A DNA stretch of 64,000 bases from Zizania palustris (lineage: Eukaryota; Streptophyta; Magnoliopsida; Poales; Poaceae), in assembly GCA_019279435.1 (NCBI GenBank), contig JAAALK010000285.1, positions 27,002,371 through 27,066,370 on the forward strand, in the 5' to 3' direction. The notes beneath the pieces were generated by a model. The model was not told where the DNA came from and made no database searches. It worked only from the letters and a program-made list of their open reading frames with translations. The position numbers and the translations under genes are program-made. Each line of letters begins with the position of its first letter. Within the stretch, counting starts at the first letter, position 1. Of this stretch, positions 1-12,545 are shown piece after piece.

Positions 1-615
1 ATGTGTGTGGATTAAAGATCCTTGAATGAGGTGACCATCAAGAACAAGTACCTACTGCCTCGGATCGACGATCTATTTGATTAGCTGAAAAGATCCTCGG
101 TGTTTTCAAAGATCGATCTCCGATCAGGCTACCATCAGCTAAGGATCAGAGAAGAAGACATCCCTAAGACTACATTCACGTCCCAATATGGATTATACGA
201 GTATACTGTGATGTCATTCGGATTCACGAATGCCCCTGCATTCTTCATGAATATGATGAGCAATGTCTTCATGGAGTTCTTGGACAAGTTCATTGTAGTA
301 TTCATCGCTGATATACTCGTCTACTCCAAGACCAAGGAAGAACATGAAGCCCATCTCTGTCTGACCTTGGGAAAGTTAAGGGATCAGCAGTTATATGCTA
401 AGTACAACAAGTACGAGTTTTGGTCAACTGAGGTGAAATTTCTCGGTCATGTCGTCTCTACTGGAGGGATAGCAGTAGACCCAACCACCATCAAAGCAGT
501 AACAAATTGGTTGCAGCCAATGAATGTATCTAAGATTCGGAGTTTTCTTGGACTAGTCGGATATTACTGTAGATTTATTGAGAATTTTTCCAAGATAGTC
601 AAGCCCATGACAAGA
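1..615 (+). pseudogene. Element C pol, part 1: Ty3/gypsy reverse transcriptase remnant
   Basis: Reverse transcriptase of a chromovirus-type gypsy polyprotein, cut at the left by the window edge. Conserved RT blocks are readable: SKIDLRSGYHQLRI, then FGFTNAPAFFMNMM, then the catalytic box, then FLGLVGYYCRFIENFSKI. The catalytic box reads FIADILVYS, so the first aspartate of the usual Y/F-x-D-D is alanine and the enzyme should be dead. Two in-frame stops lie before position 100 (near 13 and 82). The reading frame breaks off at 615, where element A is inserted, and resumes without loss of frame at 18784 with the RNase H region. It is an old, inactive copy. Confidence 0.9.
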
Positions 616-947
616 TGAGGAGTCATGTTGAAGAGCATGGGCCTCATGGCTCTAGATGTGATGAGTGATTGTCAATAGAAGTCAAGAGGACATGAAGAGA
701 AGAGAAGACCTGTTGTGTCTAGGCCGCATGTGACTCAGGTAGACGGGCAGCGAGCGACTGCCGGGCAGATGGGCCGTGGAGTCAGGCTGGCCCAATCTGA
801 CTACATGGGTTAGGAGCGGCAGAGGATCCACTAGTCTGTTGACCGGGATTGACTCAGGTACACGGGCAGTGAGCGATTGCTAGGCTGAGGGAGCTGCAGA
901 ATCGGGTCGGCCCAATCCGGGTACCTAGTGCGAAGGCGGTGGACGCT

Positions 948-974
948 TCGTCAGTTTCGCCGCAAAACTGACGA
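948..974. repeat. U3 palindrome in element A 5' LTR
   Basis: Arms TCGTCAGTTT (948-957) and AAACTGACGA (965-974) are perfect reverse complements with a 7-nt loop. The same site in the 3' LTR (17535-17557) keeps an 8-bp stem. Equivalent palindromes occur in the other Sirevirus LTRs of the window. Confidence 0.85.
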
Positions 975-1122
975 CCGCTGATCTCGGATCTGACCATTTT
1001 GAGGCAAATCCGTAGCTGCTACGAAAGCTCCGCATCAGGGCAATTCGGTCTTTTCCATTTTTATTTCAGCATCTGTAAAAACCCTAGGGGTATTTTTGAT
1101 TTTTCCCTTTTATTGGGCTGCC

Positions 1123-1130
1123 TATAAAAA
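1123..1130 (+). promoter_or_regulatory. TATA box of element A 5' LTR
   Basis: TATAAAAA in the context GCCTATAAAAAGG, in the middle of the LTR as expected for the U3/R promoter. The 3' LTR has the same box at 17788-17795. Confidence 0.7.
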
Positions 1131-2157
1131 GGCCCCAATACCTAGGGTTAGGGTTACCCATTTTTCAAAAATCAATTATTCAGGTCACTTTTTCTATGTG
1201 TTCTTCCTTTCTCCACCGTCGACATGTTCCTTTACGCTAAAATCGCCGCCACCGCAAACGCCTCTTCCTTTCTCCGGGCATGGCTTTCTCTAGCCAACCC
1301 ATGGACGCACGCGGCCTGTTTTTCTCCAGCAGCACACGCGTAGCAGCAACTGGCGTGGCAACCGAAGCCTACCGTAGGCTGAAGCTACATTCATAGCTCT
1401 ATAGGAGTAACCTGCGGGCATTATGCCGCATGGCACAGCAGTAGCCACGAGGAGCTTTTTGTTTTGGCACAAATACTGGATGAGCTCGGCGACAAATTGA
1501 TAAGGGCAGAGGGTGCACGCAACTCGAAGCACATCGACACTGTTGCAGCACGTTTCACTCGGTATGTTTCCTAATCTTGCCTAGGGAAACGTTCCTAATC
1601 ATGTGCTTAACTTGTTGTCCGGATTAGTACTACACATTGATTTTGCTAAATTACTTTTGAGCAATATAAAATTGATTTCAAGTTATCTAGATTCTAGTTT
1701 TCATTTGTTGATCATGCTACAGTGCTTCGCAGTATAAAATTTATACGTTGTTCCTGTTGTTATTGCGGCTATTTAAAATACATGTTGAAGTCCTTGTGAT
1801 TCATCGCACTGATTATTTTGAAAAATTTGTGGCCAACTTTTTATTCAGATTGCACTGCATTTGCTCATTGATGTATCGCTATATCTAGATAAATTGCCTA
1901 TGATGACTATTGCTATAATGATTGAAATGACGGTGAATTGAATACTCTTTTAATCTGCCTTTAAACACTGTGTTGGTGTCTTTTCGATTAGTACACCGGT
2001 CGTTTTTAGGCTAGATTATTTTTGGACCTGTGAACTGTTTTTGTTTCTGCTAGTTGTTTGTTGAGGTGCATTGGGTGTTGGGAGAAGGCCATTGATTCGC
2101 AAAAATTTTTTAGGCGCCCATTCACCCCCCTCTAGTTGCTACTTTTGGTCCTACAAG

Positions 2158-2170
2158 TTGTATCAGAGCC
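2158..2170 (+). other. Primer binding site of element A (initiator tRNA-Met type)
   Basis: TTGTATCAGAGCC lies 2 bp after the 5' LTR. It differs by one base from the TGGTATCAGAGC complement of the plant initiator tRNA-Met 3' end, the usual primer of copia elements. Confidence 0.85.
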
Positions 2171-2220
2171 TGGTTAGGGTTTTTCCATACCTTAACCGGT
2201 TCTAACCCTAGGTAGTGATC

Positions 2221-4815
2221 ATGACTTCTTCTAGAAAGGTCCCATCCATGGAAGCTTTTGGCTACACTTATTGGAAGACTCACATGCGATCCTATCTCAT
2301 GAGTGAGAGCTCGGACATTTGTGACATTTGTGTTCACGCTACTTTCACCATACTTCCTGTTCCTGAGTGTACATCCCCTGATATAATCGCCCAGCATCAG
2401 AACAACAACAAAGCAGTGAACATCTTGTTTTCTGGTTTATGTCTCATTGACTTTGAGCGTGTGAGCCATCTCAGCACTGCTAGAGAGATCTGGGCTACCC
2501 TCCAGGCACACCATGAGGGGACAGCCCAGGTCAAGGCTCGGCTCTATCAGACCTACTGGTGTGAATATGAATATTTCACACACAAGCCGAGTGAATCTGT
2601 TGAAGCCTTGTTTAGTCATTTTCAATCGATCATCAACAAGCTTCCGGCCAACAAGGCCGAGGGAGTTCAGCTGGTCTCAGATCATGAGCAGGCGCTCAAG
2701 GTTCTTCATATCTTGGACCCTAAGATCTAGGAGATCAAGGTATCCTCTATCATTGAGAGCACCTCTTATGATACCTTGACTATCTCAGAGCTTTTCAGCA
2801 AGCTCAAGGCCACAGAGGTTGATATCTAGTTGCCATCAAATCTCACTAGTTCTGGCTCAAAAACCCTAGCCCTTGCGACACCTTCTGCTGACTCCTCTTC
2901 TTTCAGCTGTACTAGGTTCTCCTTGATGTCTATCACTGAGGGCCAGCTTGATTCGCTAGAGATGATGATCTATGTCTTTTTAACAACCGGGTGTGTCGTG
3001 TCTATGATAAGCGAATGTTCAAAAGACATGACACAAAATCCGGATGCTTTGAGTGTGGTGATCCAGGTCACTTCATCGCCGACTGCCCCAAGCGGAATGG
3101 TCACAAGAAGGGTACTGGTGGTGGCTCCTACGACTCTAGCAAGCATGACAGCTCCACCTTCACAAAGGGCAAGCCCAAGACAAGATTCTTTCGAAAGGCC
3201 CTGAAGGACTACTGGCGTGAGGACAAGAAGCGAGGAAAGGCCTTCTTCGCCGTAATGGAGAGAAGCTACTCCAAGAGGTCTTCGTCGTCTTCCTCTTCAT
3301 CAAGCTCAAGTGATGAGGAGATCGTGATCAGGAAGGGAAAGGACAAGGACGATCCAGCGGGTCTCTACTTCATGGTCTTCAGGGACAAGCCGAAGAGCCG
3401 CTCGCACCACCGCCGAAGATCCCGCAAGAGCTTCTACTCAATGGCTCTTGGGGATAAGGAAGAGAAGGGCTCCCCCGACAACTCCGACGATGAAAAGGTA
3501 TCGTCCTATGAAAAAGAAGTCATTGATTTACTTGAAAAGAACCGTCAGGAGTTGAGGTATCAGGAGAAACTGCTTAGAGGGGCTAAGAAGAGGATGGATG
3601 AGCTTGAGAGGGAGCTTGCCGTGGACAATGGCAGGATTGAGAGAATATCTTATTCCCCTTGCTTTGGTGGTAGCAGTGAGTGCCCTAACTGCGAGGTGCT
3701 GTTGTGTGACCTGACGACTCTAAAGTCCAGGTACACAGAGAGGGTAGATTAGAGAGACGCTTTGGACACTAAGCTTGAAAGCGCTCAGTTAGAGCTGAAA
3801 GATGCTCATGCCACTGCTGTTGTGCCCTGTGTTGACTACCCATCCCATCTAGCTAGTTTAGCTGAGATGAGAGCCAAGAGTGATGCGCAGTTGGGCGAGT
3901 TGGAGTGAGTCAGAGCTGAGATAGAGAAGACTAAGTTAGAGCTTGAAACATTATCAGTTCCACCCACTGTTTGTGAGAACTGTTTGTCCCTTATATTGCA
4001 GTTGATCAAGCTGAAGCTGAGAAGTCTGTCCAGGTCGATAGAGAGTGTGAGATCTGCTGTCTTAGGTGGATGTGCTAGCTTCCTTGAGAAAGGAGCTAGC
4101 TGATGCTCAGAATGAGAACTTTTACATCCGTCAGATCCTGAGTTGGGTGAGTGCCAAAGAGCCACAGCTCGGCATGATGATCTAATAGTTCAAGAGGCAG
4201 GATGGGTTTGGGGTAGGTTACACCTACACCAAGGCTGGTTTTGAGAGTTCCATTAGTCGGGCAGTGGAGTGGAGTAAGATGACTCCTGAGCAGAGATATC
4301 CCAAGACTCACTGCACTGAGTAATTCCGGGCTAGTCAGCCCAAGGATGGAGTGTTCCAAGAGCAACCTAAAGTTCCACCCAAGAAGCCCATCTGGGCCCC
4401 AAAGCCCAAGCATCTCCACACTTCTCTTGACTCTCTACCTGGACCCTCTCACACCAAAGAGTCTACACCCAACACCACAAAGCCCAAAAACCCCAAGCCT
4501 CAACCACATCCCAAGAAGCCTTCCTATCACTGTGAGTACTGTCAGAGAGACGTGCATCTTGAGTAGTTTTGCTTCAGGAGGAAGCGGGTTGAGAGAGCAG
4601 AGAGAGCTCGAGGTGGGCAGGAGCAGTTGTACCACCAGGGTTGTAGACAAAGAGTCCCTCGATGCAGGGAGAGGCTAGAGGCCAGGCCACGTCGTGCAGG
4701 TGGTGGTAGAGGACACGACTTTTGTGTCCGTGCTCCGGAGGATGGTTTTCGCTCCAGCAGAGCTCCAGGTCATTCTGGATACGGCTTTGGACCTCGTGGC
4801 CGAGACTTTAAGTAG
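2221..4815 (+). pseudogene. Element A gag, degenerate
   Basis: Copia gag beginning MTSSRKVPSMEAFGYTYWKT at ATG 2221, 50 bp after the PBS. This is the gag-polyprotein N-terminal fold typical of plant copia (YWKTHM, TAREIWATL, ALFSHFQSI). The first stop is TAG at 2728-2730; a second in-frame stop lies near 2827 and a frameshift near 2975. From about 2991 the frame runs on through a CCHC zinc knuckle (CFECGDPGHFIADC), a serine run and a lysine-rich, coiled-coil-like tail to TAG at 3752. The rest decays through several frames to about 4815, where a second CCHC-like motif (CEYCQRDVHLE, then FC) is still visible near 4530. The protein would coat RNA in virus-like particles; this copy cannot. Confidence 0.85.
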
Positions 4816-4964
4816 AACCGAGGACCATGCTTTGAGCCACGTTCTGGTCTAGACTTTTATGATTCTTTCTGCTTTCCTTCTTTTGAGCAGATGGCTCGAC
4901 ACTGGTTTAGCTCTTTTGCTAAACCTGGTGTCGGACCATTTGCTCCCACTTATGACCACTGATC

Positions 4965-5531
4965 GTGCAGGATCGAGGACTGGAGGACATGTGGATCATG
5001 GATTCAGGATGGTCTCACCACATGACGGCACATCGCAGATGGTTCTCCAGCCTCACTTCCTCGAGCTCCAAGGAGTACATAACTTTTGGGAATAGTGGTC
5101 AAGGGAAGGTACATGGCATTAGCTCAATTCAAATCTCTGATCATTTCTCTTTGAAGAATGTTGCTTTGGTTGGAAACTTGAATTTTAATTTGATCTCTGT
5201 TTCGCAACTTCTTGAGGATGGTTTAGAGGTTCGATTTAAGAAGAACATGTATTCTATTGTTGATTCTAGAGGATCTTTGGTTTGCTAGATGTTACCCTTC
5301 GGTAAGATTTTCGGATTGATTTCTCTAGTTCTTTTGGCCCTTCTTGCTATTTGATTGCTGGATCCTCCTCTGCACTCTGGAAGTGGCATAGGAGGTTAGG
5401 CCATTTGAGCTTCAATTTGCTAGTCAGATTGAGCTCTATGGACCTTATCCGAGGATTGACCAAGCTTAGATTGAGCTCTATGGACCTTCTCACGCACCTG
5501 TGACTCAGGTGATGACTTCGTACCCGGGAGA
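4965..5531 (+). pseudogene. Element A pol, part 1: protease and start of integrase
   Basis: The aspartic protease region reads WIMDSGWSHHM, so the DSG triad survives but the following cysteine usual in this family is tryptophan. The frame stays open to TAG 5288. The GAG-pre-integrase segment (WHRRLGHLSF-like, near 5380-5460) follows with frame damage and a short internal duplication of a 23-bp segment (around 5429 and 5468). Coding sequence stops at 5536, where element B is inserted, and resumes at 13221. Confidence 0.85.
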
Positions 5532-5536
5532 GCTGA

Positions 5537-6449
5537 TGATGAGGACATCACTTCACATGATACACACATGGAGCCTCCACCTACAATTCAATTACAAGGA
5601 CCAATCACACGCGCCCGTGCCCGTCGCTTGAACCATGAGGTTAATTCTTTCCTTAGCAACTATGTTAATATTTGTTTGGACAGGATGCTAATGAATACTA
5701 GTGATATGTTGTTGCTTAGGAACATGGGAGATGGAATAGGAGAGTTGGAGTTGAAGACGGAATCGCACGGATGATTTGAAGTCAAGAATTTGCTGGTTCG
5801 GACTACATCAACCACCCTGCACCAAAATGGGCATAACTTACTCATACAAAGTCCGATTGGCGCGTTCTTGGACTTTTTGGAAAGCTAAGGAGAATACGGA
5901 TCTTTTGCCGTTGGTTTCGTCTCATTTGGAGTCTCGAGTCAATCTGTGTGATTAAAACAGTCCTGCGTGACAGAACTGGGCCGTGATGGCCCATAATCCG
6001 AGTCTGTACATCTTCTAGCCCACAGCCCAAGTCTGTTCGCCTCCCACAGGCTGCCCACGCCCTATATAACTCACTCCACCTGCCTTTAGGGTGAGGTTTT
6101 GCTTTGTTTGCATCTACACTGTTGTGTTTAGATCCCGCCTCTTGCACCAGACCGATTGGCTGCTGCATTGGCGTTTGTGAAACCTCACCTTATCTTCGTT
6201 TGTCTGTGATTTGGCATTCGATTTGTATCCTTCCTGTTCTTGCTTGTGTTCTTGGGTTCACTTGCAGGAATTAGCCTTCGTGGCGAGGTCAATCGCGTCC
6301 TGCGTGGTTGATAACCAACGGAGACAGTGGTGTAACGATTGCAAGGTTTTGATCCGCCGGACCAGAGCCTTGGATCGCCAACGTCGAGATTCTCCACCAA
6401 CCCAAGTTTATCCTTTACCTAGCGGAAGATCAGGACCAGTCCCCCATCA
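5537..6449 (+). repeat. Element B 5' LTR
   Basis: TGATGAGG...CCCATCA, 913 bp, the same length as the 3' LTR. Because the gag-pol frame ends inside the 3' LTR, this copy also contains the polyprotein tail (TRARARRLNHEV, about 5592-5775) as an untranslated duplicate. Confidence 0.95.
6063..6069 (+). promoter_or_regulatory. TATA box of element B 5' LTR
   Basis: TATATAA in the context CCCTATATAACTCACTCC. The identical box is at 12834-12840 in the 3' LTR. Confidence 0.7.
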
Positions 6450-6451
6450 GT

Positions 6452-6463
6452 TGGTATCAGAGC
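6452..6463 (+). other. Primer binding site of element B (initiator tRNA-Met)
   Basis: TGGTATCAGAGC, a perfect 12-base complement to the plant initiator tRNA-Met 3' end, 2 bp after the 5' LTR. Confidence 0.93.
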
Positions 6464-7664
6464 TCATATTTCCCGTTAGGTAATCTCAATCTGCTTTTGT
6501 TTTACCCAGAGTCCAGAAAACCGCACCAAAAAAATTCCCCACCGAGAACCCCTTTGTGCCTTGCGATTTTAATTTCAGTTTTAACTTTGTTGAGTTCGTG
6601 TTCTTGGTCGAGTCTTGTTGCTGGTTTAGTCATCCCTCTGTGTCGTTTGAGTAGTAGTTGTTCTTGTGTCTCAGAAAAAAATTCCCCACCGAAAACCCCC
6701 CCTTCCGCAACCCTACTTTGTTTTCCACATCGACTCTTTGTGACCCCCCTTCAGTAAAACAGGCATAACTTTTCGCTCGTTTGGCAGAAAAATCTGAAAT
6801 GTTTTGAGCGTGTTCCTGACCCAATTTGGGTGGGTACCCTAACACGGTTCCCCTGTTAGCCCTCACCAAAATCGCCAAAAAAATCAGGAAGATAAAGAAA
6901 AAAATTGGTCAAAGTTTTTGCTCGCCGGACAGCGAACTTGTTTGAATTTTTGTGAGCCACATCCCACCTCAGTTGTAGGTGCCAATTTTTGTGGTTGCAT
7001 CTCTGGTCATCCTTGTTAAAAAAAATAGAGTGAAAAAAAGAAGAGAGAAAAAAAATCAAAAAAAAAAGAAGAAGTGGTAGTAACAGCATTATCGGCGGCA
7101 GTAACAGATTCAGCAGTAACAGCTTCTCGGCGGAGGTAACAGATTCTGCTTGTCCGATCTCTTGTCCGAACTCTTGTCCGGTCCGCGGTAGTAACAAAGT
7201 TATCAGCGGCAGTAACAGATCCTTTGTCCGATCCCTTGTCCGATCTCTTATCCGATCTGCAGAGAGCTGAATTTGGCCTGTGTTGCTTCCATTTGAGTTT
7301 TGGGCACATAGTTTCCCTCTATTGCTTGAATTTTCACCTTGGGAGCACTAAGGCCAGCAACTTTGACGAGTACTAGGGAATACTTATTGAACTTGGTTTA
7401 ACTGTTATTATTATCGCTAATCCTTGCTACTCACTTTGCCTTCCAAGCTACACCTTTCTCTTGGTCAGGACAGGTTCATTCCTTGCAATTGCCACCACCC
7501 TCCACTTGGTTCATCACCTGTAGGCCGGTGACCTCACTGCGGCGTGGTAAGAACACTTGCAAGCGTGGGTAAGGTGCTTGACGGATTGCTTCCACCACAC
7601 ACCCACCACCCCACCTAGCTGTTTTACATAGGATTATTCTTTGTTGTTTTATCTTTTCACTAAC
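6464..7664 (+). other. Element B untranslated leader
   Basis: 1.2 kb between PBS and gag with no usable ORF. It has an A-rich block (7016-7072), a minisatellite-like block (7077-7259) and a pyrimidine-rich stretch before the start codon. A long structured leader is common in plant gypsy elements and could hold packaging signals; that role is inferred. Confidence 0.6.
7077..7259 (+). repeat. Short tandem motifs in the element B leader
   Basis: Two interleaved motifs repeat: GGCAGTAACAG variants (about six copies) and CTTGTCCGATCT variants (about six copies). The copies are imperfect. Confidence 0.75.
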
Positions 7665-10600
7665 ATGGCAGATAACAGCGGCACCCCTCCATCTGATTTT
7701 AATGACTGTGTCTCACGACGTGCTCTACTAGAGTCTCAGCGGCAGACCCAACATTCCATCGAACGTCTCGCGCGTACTGTGGCTGACCTAGTGGACCGAA
7801 TGACTGCCTTGGAAACACGTTTGCCTGCTGCACGAGCCAACGATGACCATGTTGAAGAGGAAGACGATCATATTGAAGAGGAAGACGACCTATCCTATGT
7901 CGGAAACAATGCCATTGACCCTGACGAGGCTGCACGTCATCGCTTTCAGTTCAACCGTCAAGGTATGGGCGGCCACCGCAACCGCCCTCCACGAGGTAAC
8001 AATGACAACCACAGGAACAATGATCCCTACTTTAAGGTAAAATTTTCAGTACCTCCTTTTGCTGGCACCTATGATCCAGATGCATATTTAGATTGGGAGA
8101 TGTCAGTCGAACAAAAATTTAATGCTCATATGGTTCCTGCTATCCACCGCGTGCGCTTAGCTACTAGTGACTTCACTGGATATGCTCTTCTTTGGTGGAC
8201 TGAAATAGTTCAGGTTGGCAATGAACCACAAACTTGGGATATGTTAAAACGGCAAATGCGTGGTTGATGGGTCCCTCCTTCATATAAACGTGATTTGAGA
8301 AAAAAATTGCAGCGCCTAAACCAAGGAAATAAATCGGTAGAGGAGTATTATCAGGAGTTGCAAATAGGTTGCCTGCGTGCTGAAATTGAGGAGGACAATG
8401 AGGATAAAATGGCCCGTTTTTATGGTGGTTTAAGACGTGAAATTCAGGATATCATTGATTATAAAGAATACAATACTATCACTCGTCTTTTCCACCTTGC
8501 TATGCTTGCAGAAAAAGAATTGCAGGGTCGCCAACAACCACAACGCAGCATGAGGACCAACATTGGTGGTGCCACTTCACGCTCAAGTGGGCAGCAGCAA
8601 CGACCACCTCCACCACCTTCTCGACCGATGGCTACATCAGCACCTTCTACATCTACAGCCCAGGCGGAGAGCTCCAAGGTTGAAGCATCCAAGGCGCCAG
8701 CCAAGCCCACCTCCTCGGCGGCCTCTACCGCACGTTCTGCAGCGATCCAGTGTCACCGATGCAAAGGATTCGGCCACGTTATGAAGGACTGCCCTAGTCA
8801 GCGGGCTTATATTGCTACGGAAGACGGTGGCTATGTAAGTGCTAGTGATGTTGAAGATGAATATGCACTTGCTGCTAACATTGTAGGAGATGATGATACA
8901 TCCGACGATGACGCTGTTTTTGCATCGGATACCTATGCCGACCATGAAGCACTTATTGTACAACGTGTTTTAAGCACTCACATGGAGCAGGACGACCGGG
9001 CACAACGGAACAATCTGTTTCAGACCTTCTTCCTCGTCAATGATCGCCGTGTACGTGTCATCATCGACAGCGGTAGTTGCAACAATTTGGTGAGCCACGA
9101 CATGGTAACGAAGCTTCAACTTCCCACACGTGCGCATCCACACCCTTACCATGTTCAATGGTTCAACAATAGCGGTAAGGTCAAGGTAACACAAACTGCT
9201 CACATCAAATTTGCCATTGGTACATACTTAGGAGTTGCTGATTTTGATGTAGTAACAATGCAAGCATGTTCTCTGTTACTTGGTAGACCTTGGGAGTATG
9301 ATACTGATGCTACACACCATGGTAGGAGCAATAAGTATACATTTATGAATAAAGGAAAGAAAGTTACATTGCTTCCTATGACTCCTGCTGAAATTGTAAA
9401 ATTTGAACAAGAAAAACGTGCTAGGGATGCACAAAAGAGCAAACAACCTTCTGAAAATCAGCAAGTAGCTAAGACGCTTTTGAGGCAATATAAAGATAAA
9501 ATTGCTTCTCCTTCTTCATCACAAGTTATTAATCTGAAAGGACATGTCATGCTTGCAAATAAAACTGACCTTGCTGGAATTTGTGATGATACTCCCTTGC
9601 TATACGGCTTGATTTGCACAAACGTGTTGTTTTCACTTGCGAACATTCCTAGCTCTGTTCCTGTTGCAGTCACTGACCTTTTGCAGGAGTTTAATGATGT
9701 TTTTCCTGCTGAGATACCACCCGGGCTGCCACCGATACGCGGCATCGAGCACCAAATTGATTTAATCCCGGGGGCGTCTCTTCCTAATCGTGCAGCGTAC
9801 CGCACCAATTCGGAGGAGACAAAAGAAATTGAGCGCCAAGTACAGGACCTTCTTGATCATGGGTACGTCCGTGAAAGCCTTAGTCCTTGTGCAGTACCCG
9901 TTCTTTTGGTACCTAAGAAAGATGGTAGTTGGCGCATGTGTGTTGATTGTCGTGCTATTAATAATATCACCATTCGATATCGACACCCTATTCCTAGATT
10001 GGATGACATGCTTGATGAGCTTAGTGGTGCCATTATCTTTTCTAAGATCGATCTCCGTAGTGGCTACCACCAAATTCGCATGAAACTAGGTGATGAATGG
10101 AAAACTGCTTTTAAAACGAAGTTTGGATTATATGAGTGGCTTGTCATGCCTTTTGGACTTACTAATGCACCTAGTACCTTCATGCGCTTGATGAATGAAG
10201 TCCTACGGCACTTTATAGGACGCTTTGTGGTTGTATACTTTGATGATATCTTGGTTTATAGCAAGTCTCTCACTGAACATGTTGAACACCTACGTGCTGT
10301 TTATTCTGTCCTCCGTGAGGCTAGAATGTTTGGTAACCTTGAGAAGTGCACGTTTTGCACGGATCGAGTTGTGTTTCTTGGATATGTTGTCACTTCACAG
10401 GGTATTGAGGTTGACGCGGCAAAGGTAGAAGCAATCAACAGCTGGCCGCAACCCCAAACTATCACACAGGTACGTAGTTTTCTTGGTCTTGCAGGTTTCT
10501 ACCGGCGTTTTGTGAAAGATTTCAGCACCATAGCCGGTCCTTTACATGAGTTGACCAAGAAGGGAGTTACTTTTACTTGGGAACCAGCACAAGAACAAGC

Positions 10601-12545
10601 TTTTGCCACACTCAAGGATCGCCTTACACATGCACCTCTACTTCAGTTACCCGACTTTGGTAAGCCTTTTGAGTTAGAATGTGATGCTAGTTGTTTTGGA
10701 TTAGGAGGTGTGCTGCTACAAGGAGGTAAACTCGTGGCCTATTTTAGTGAGAAATTACATGGTCCACAGTTGAATTATTCTACCTATGATAAGGAATTAT
10801 ATGCCTTAGTGCGTGTGCTTGAAACTTGGCAACATTACCTTTTGCCTAAGGAGTTCATTATTCATTCGGATCATGAAGCATTGAAGCATATACGTAGTCA
10901 AGCAAATCTGAATAAACGACATGCTAAATGGGTAGAATTTATTGAGACTTTTCCATATATCATTAAGCATAAGAAAGGGAAAGATAATGTGATTGCCGAT
11001 GCTTTATCTAGACGTTATACATTGCTTTCTCAACTTGATTATAAGATCTTTGGTTTAGAAACATTGAAGGGCATGTATGCTACTGATTTGGACTTCAAAG
11101 ATGCTTTTACAAATTGTACAGACAACCGTGCTTGGAACAAATATGTGCTGAATAATGGATATCTTTTTCGTGCTAACAAGTTATGTGTGCCGGCTAGCTC
11201 TCTTCGCTTGTTGTTATTGCAGGAAGCACATGGTGGTGGTTTGATGGGTCATTTTGGATCAAAGAAAACCGAAGATGTGCTGTCCACACACTTCTATTGG
11301 CCTAGGATGAGACGAGATGTTGAGCGCTATGTGGCACGATGCACTACTTGCAATAAAGCTAAGTCCCGTCTAAACCCACATGGTCTTTATATGCCTCTGC
11401 CCGTTCCTAGTGTACCTTGGGAGGATATTTCTATGGATTTTGTGTTAGGATTACCTAGAACTAGGAGGGGGAGAGATAGTATTTTTGTGGTGGTAGATCG
11501 TTTCTCTAAAATGGCGCATTTTATACCTTGTCACAAGAGCGACGATGCTACAAATGTTCCTGATTTGTTTTTCAGAGAGGTCGTACGCTTGCATGGAGTT
11601 CCCAATACCATCGTTTCAGACCGTGATGCTAAATTCTTAAGTCATTTTTGGAGAATGTTGTGGCATAAGTTGGGGACGAAGCTGCTGTTTTCTACTACTT
11701 GTCACCCCCAAACTGATGGACAAACGGAGGTCGTCAACCGTACATTGTCCACCATGTTGAGGGCTGTTTTGAAGACCAACTTGAAGCTCTGGGAAGAGTG
11801 TCTACCTCATATTGAGTTTGCATATAATAGGTCAGTACACTCCACTACTAAGGTAAGTCCGTTTCAAGTGGTCTATGGCTTTAATCCGTGTGCTCCTATT
11901 GATTTGCTACCATTGCCACCATCTGAAAAATTGAATTTTGATGCTACTACACGTGCTGAATTATTACTTAAGATGCATGAAACTACTAAAGCAAACATAG
12001 AGAAAATGAATGAGAAATATCGTGCTTATGGTAGTAAGGGTAGAAAAGAGATAACATTTGAACCGGGTGATCTTGTTTGGTTGCACTTGCGCAAGGATCG
12101 TTTTCCTGATTTGAGAAAGTCTAAATTGATGCCCCGAGCTGATGGTCCTTTCCGTGTGCTTGAGAAGATAAATGATAATGCATATAAACTTGAGTTGCCT
12201 GCAGCTTTTGGGGTTAGTCCCACATTTAACATTTCAGATTTAAAGCCTTATTTGGGAGATGACAATGAGCTTGAGTCGAGGACGACTCCAATTCAAGAAG
12301 GGGAGGATGATGAGGACATCACTTCACATGATACACACATGGAGCCTCCACCTACAATTCAATTACAAGGACCAATCACACGCGCCCGTGCCCGTCGCTT
12401 GAACCATGAGGTTAATTCTTTCCTTAGCAACTATGTTAATATTTGTTTGGACGGGATGCTACTGAATACTAGTGATATGTTGTTGCTTAGGAACATGGGA
12501 GATGGAATAGGAGAGTTGGAGTTGAAGACGGAATCGCACGGATGA
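7665..12545 (+). pseudogene. Element B gag-pol polyprotein, open except for one TGA
   Basis: One frame of 1,627 codons from ATG 7665 (MADNSGTPPSDF) to TGA 12545, interrupted only by TGA at 8265-8267 in gag. Landmarks: gag body with an acidic repeat; CCHC knuckle CHRCKGFGHVMKDC (residues 363-376); protease IIDSGS (Asp 468); RT with YFDD at residues 858-861; RNase H starting ELECDAS (Asp 1007); integrase HHCC zinc region (CTTCNK); catalytic D1258, D1319 and E1355 with exact D-35-E spacing; GPF motif near the integrase C-terminus. The tail runs into the 3' LTR. All catalytic residues are present. The ATG at 7641 in the same frame would add eight hydrophobic residues and looks less likely as the start. 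With the stop unsuppressed only a short gag would be made. Confidence 0.9.
12295..12307 (+). other. Polypurine tract of element B
   Basis: AAGAAGGGGAGGA directly before the 3' LTR, the expected plus-strand primer. It lies inside the gag-pol frame because the ORF overlaps the LTR. Confidence 0.88.

Larger units (their letters stand above)
616..2155 (+). repeat. Element A 5' LTR
   Basis: Starts TGAGGAGTCATG and ends CCTACA, 1540 bp, with a PBS just downstream. The paired 3' LTR is 1585 bp. The 5' copy lacks a short segment near 1040 that is present at about 17626-17710 in the 3' copy; the breakpoints lie in similar short GG-CA sequences, suggesting a small deletion. A 10-bp inverted repeat (948-957 and 965-974) lies in U3. 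Confidence 0.92.
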
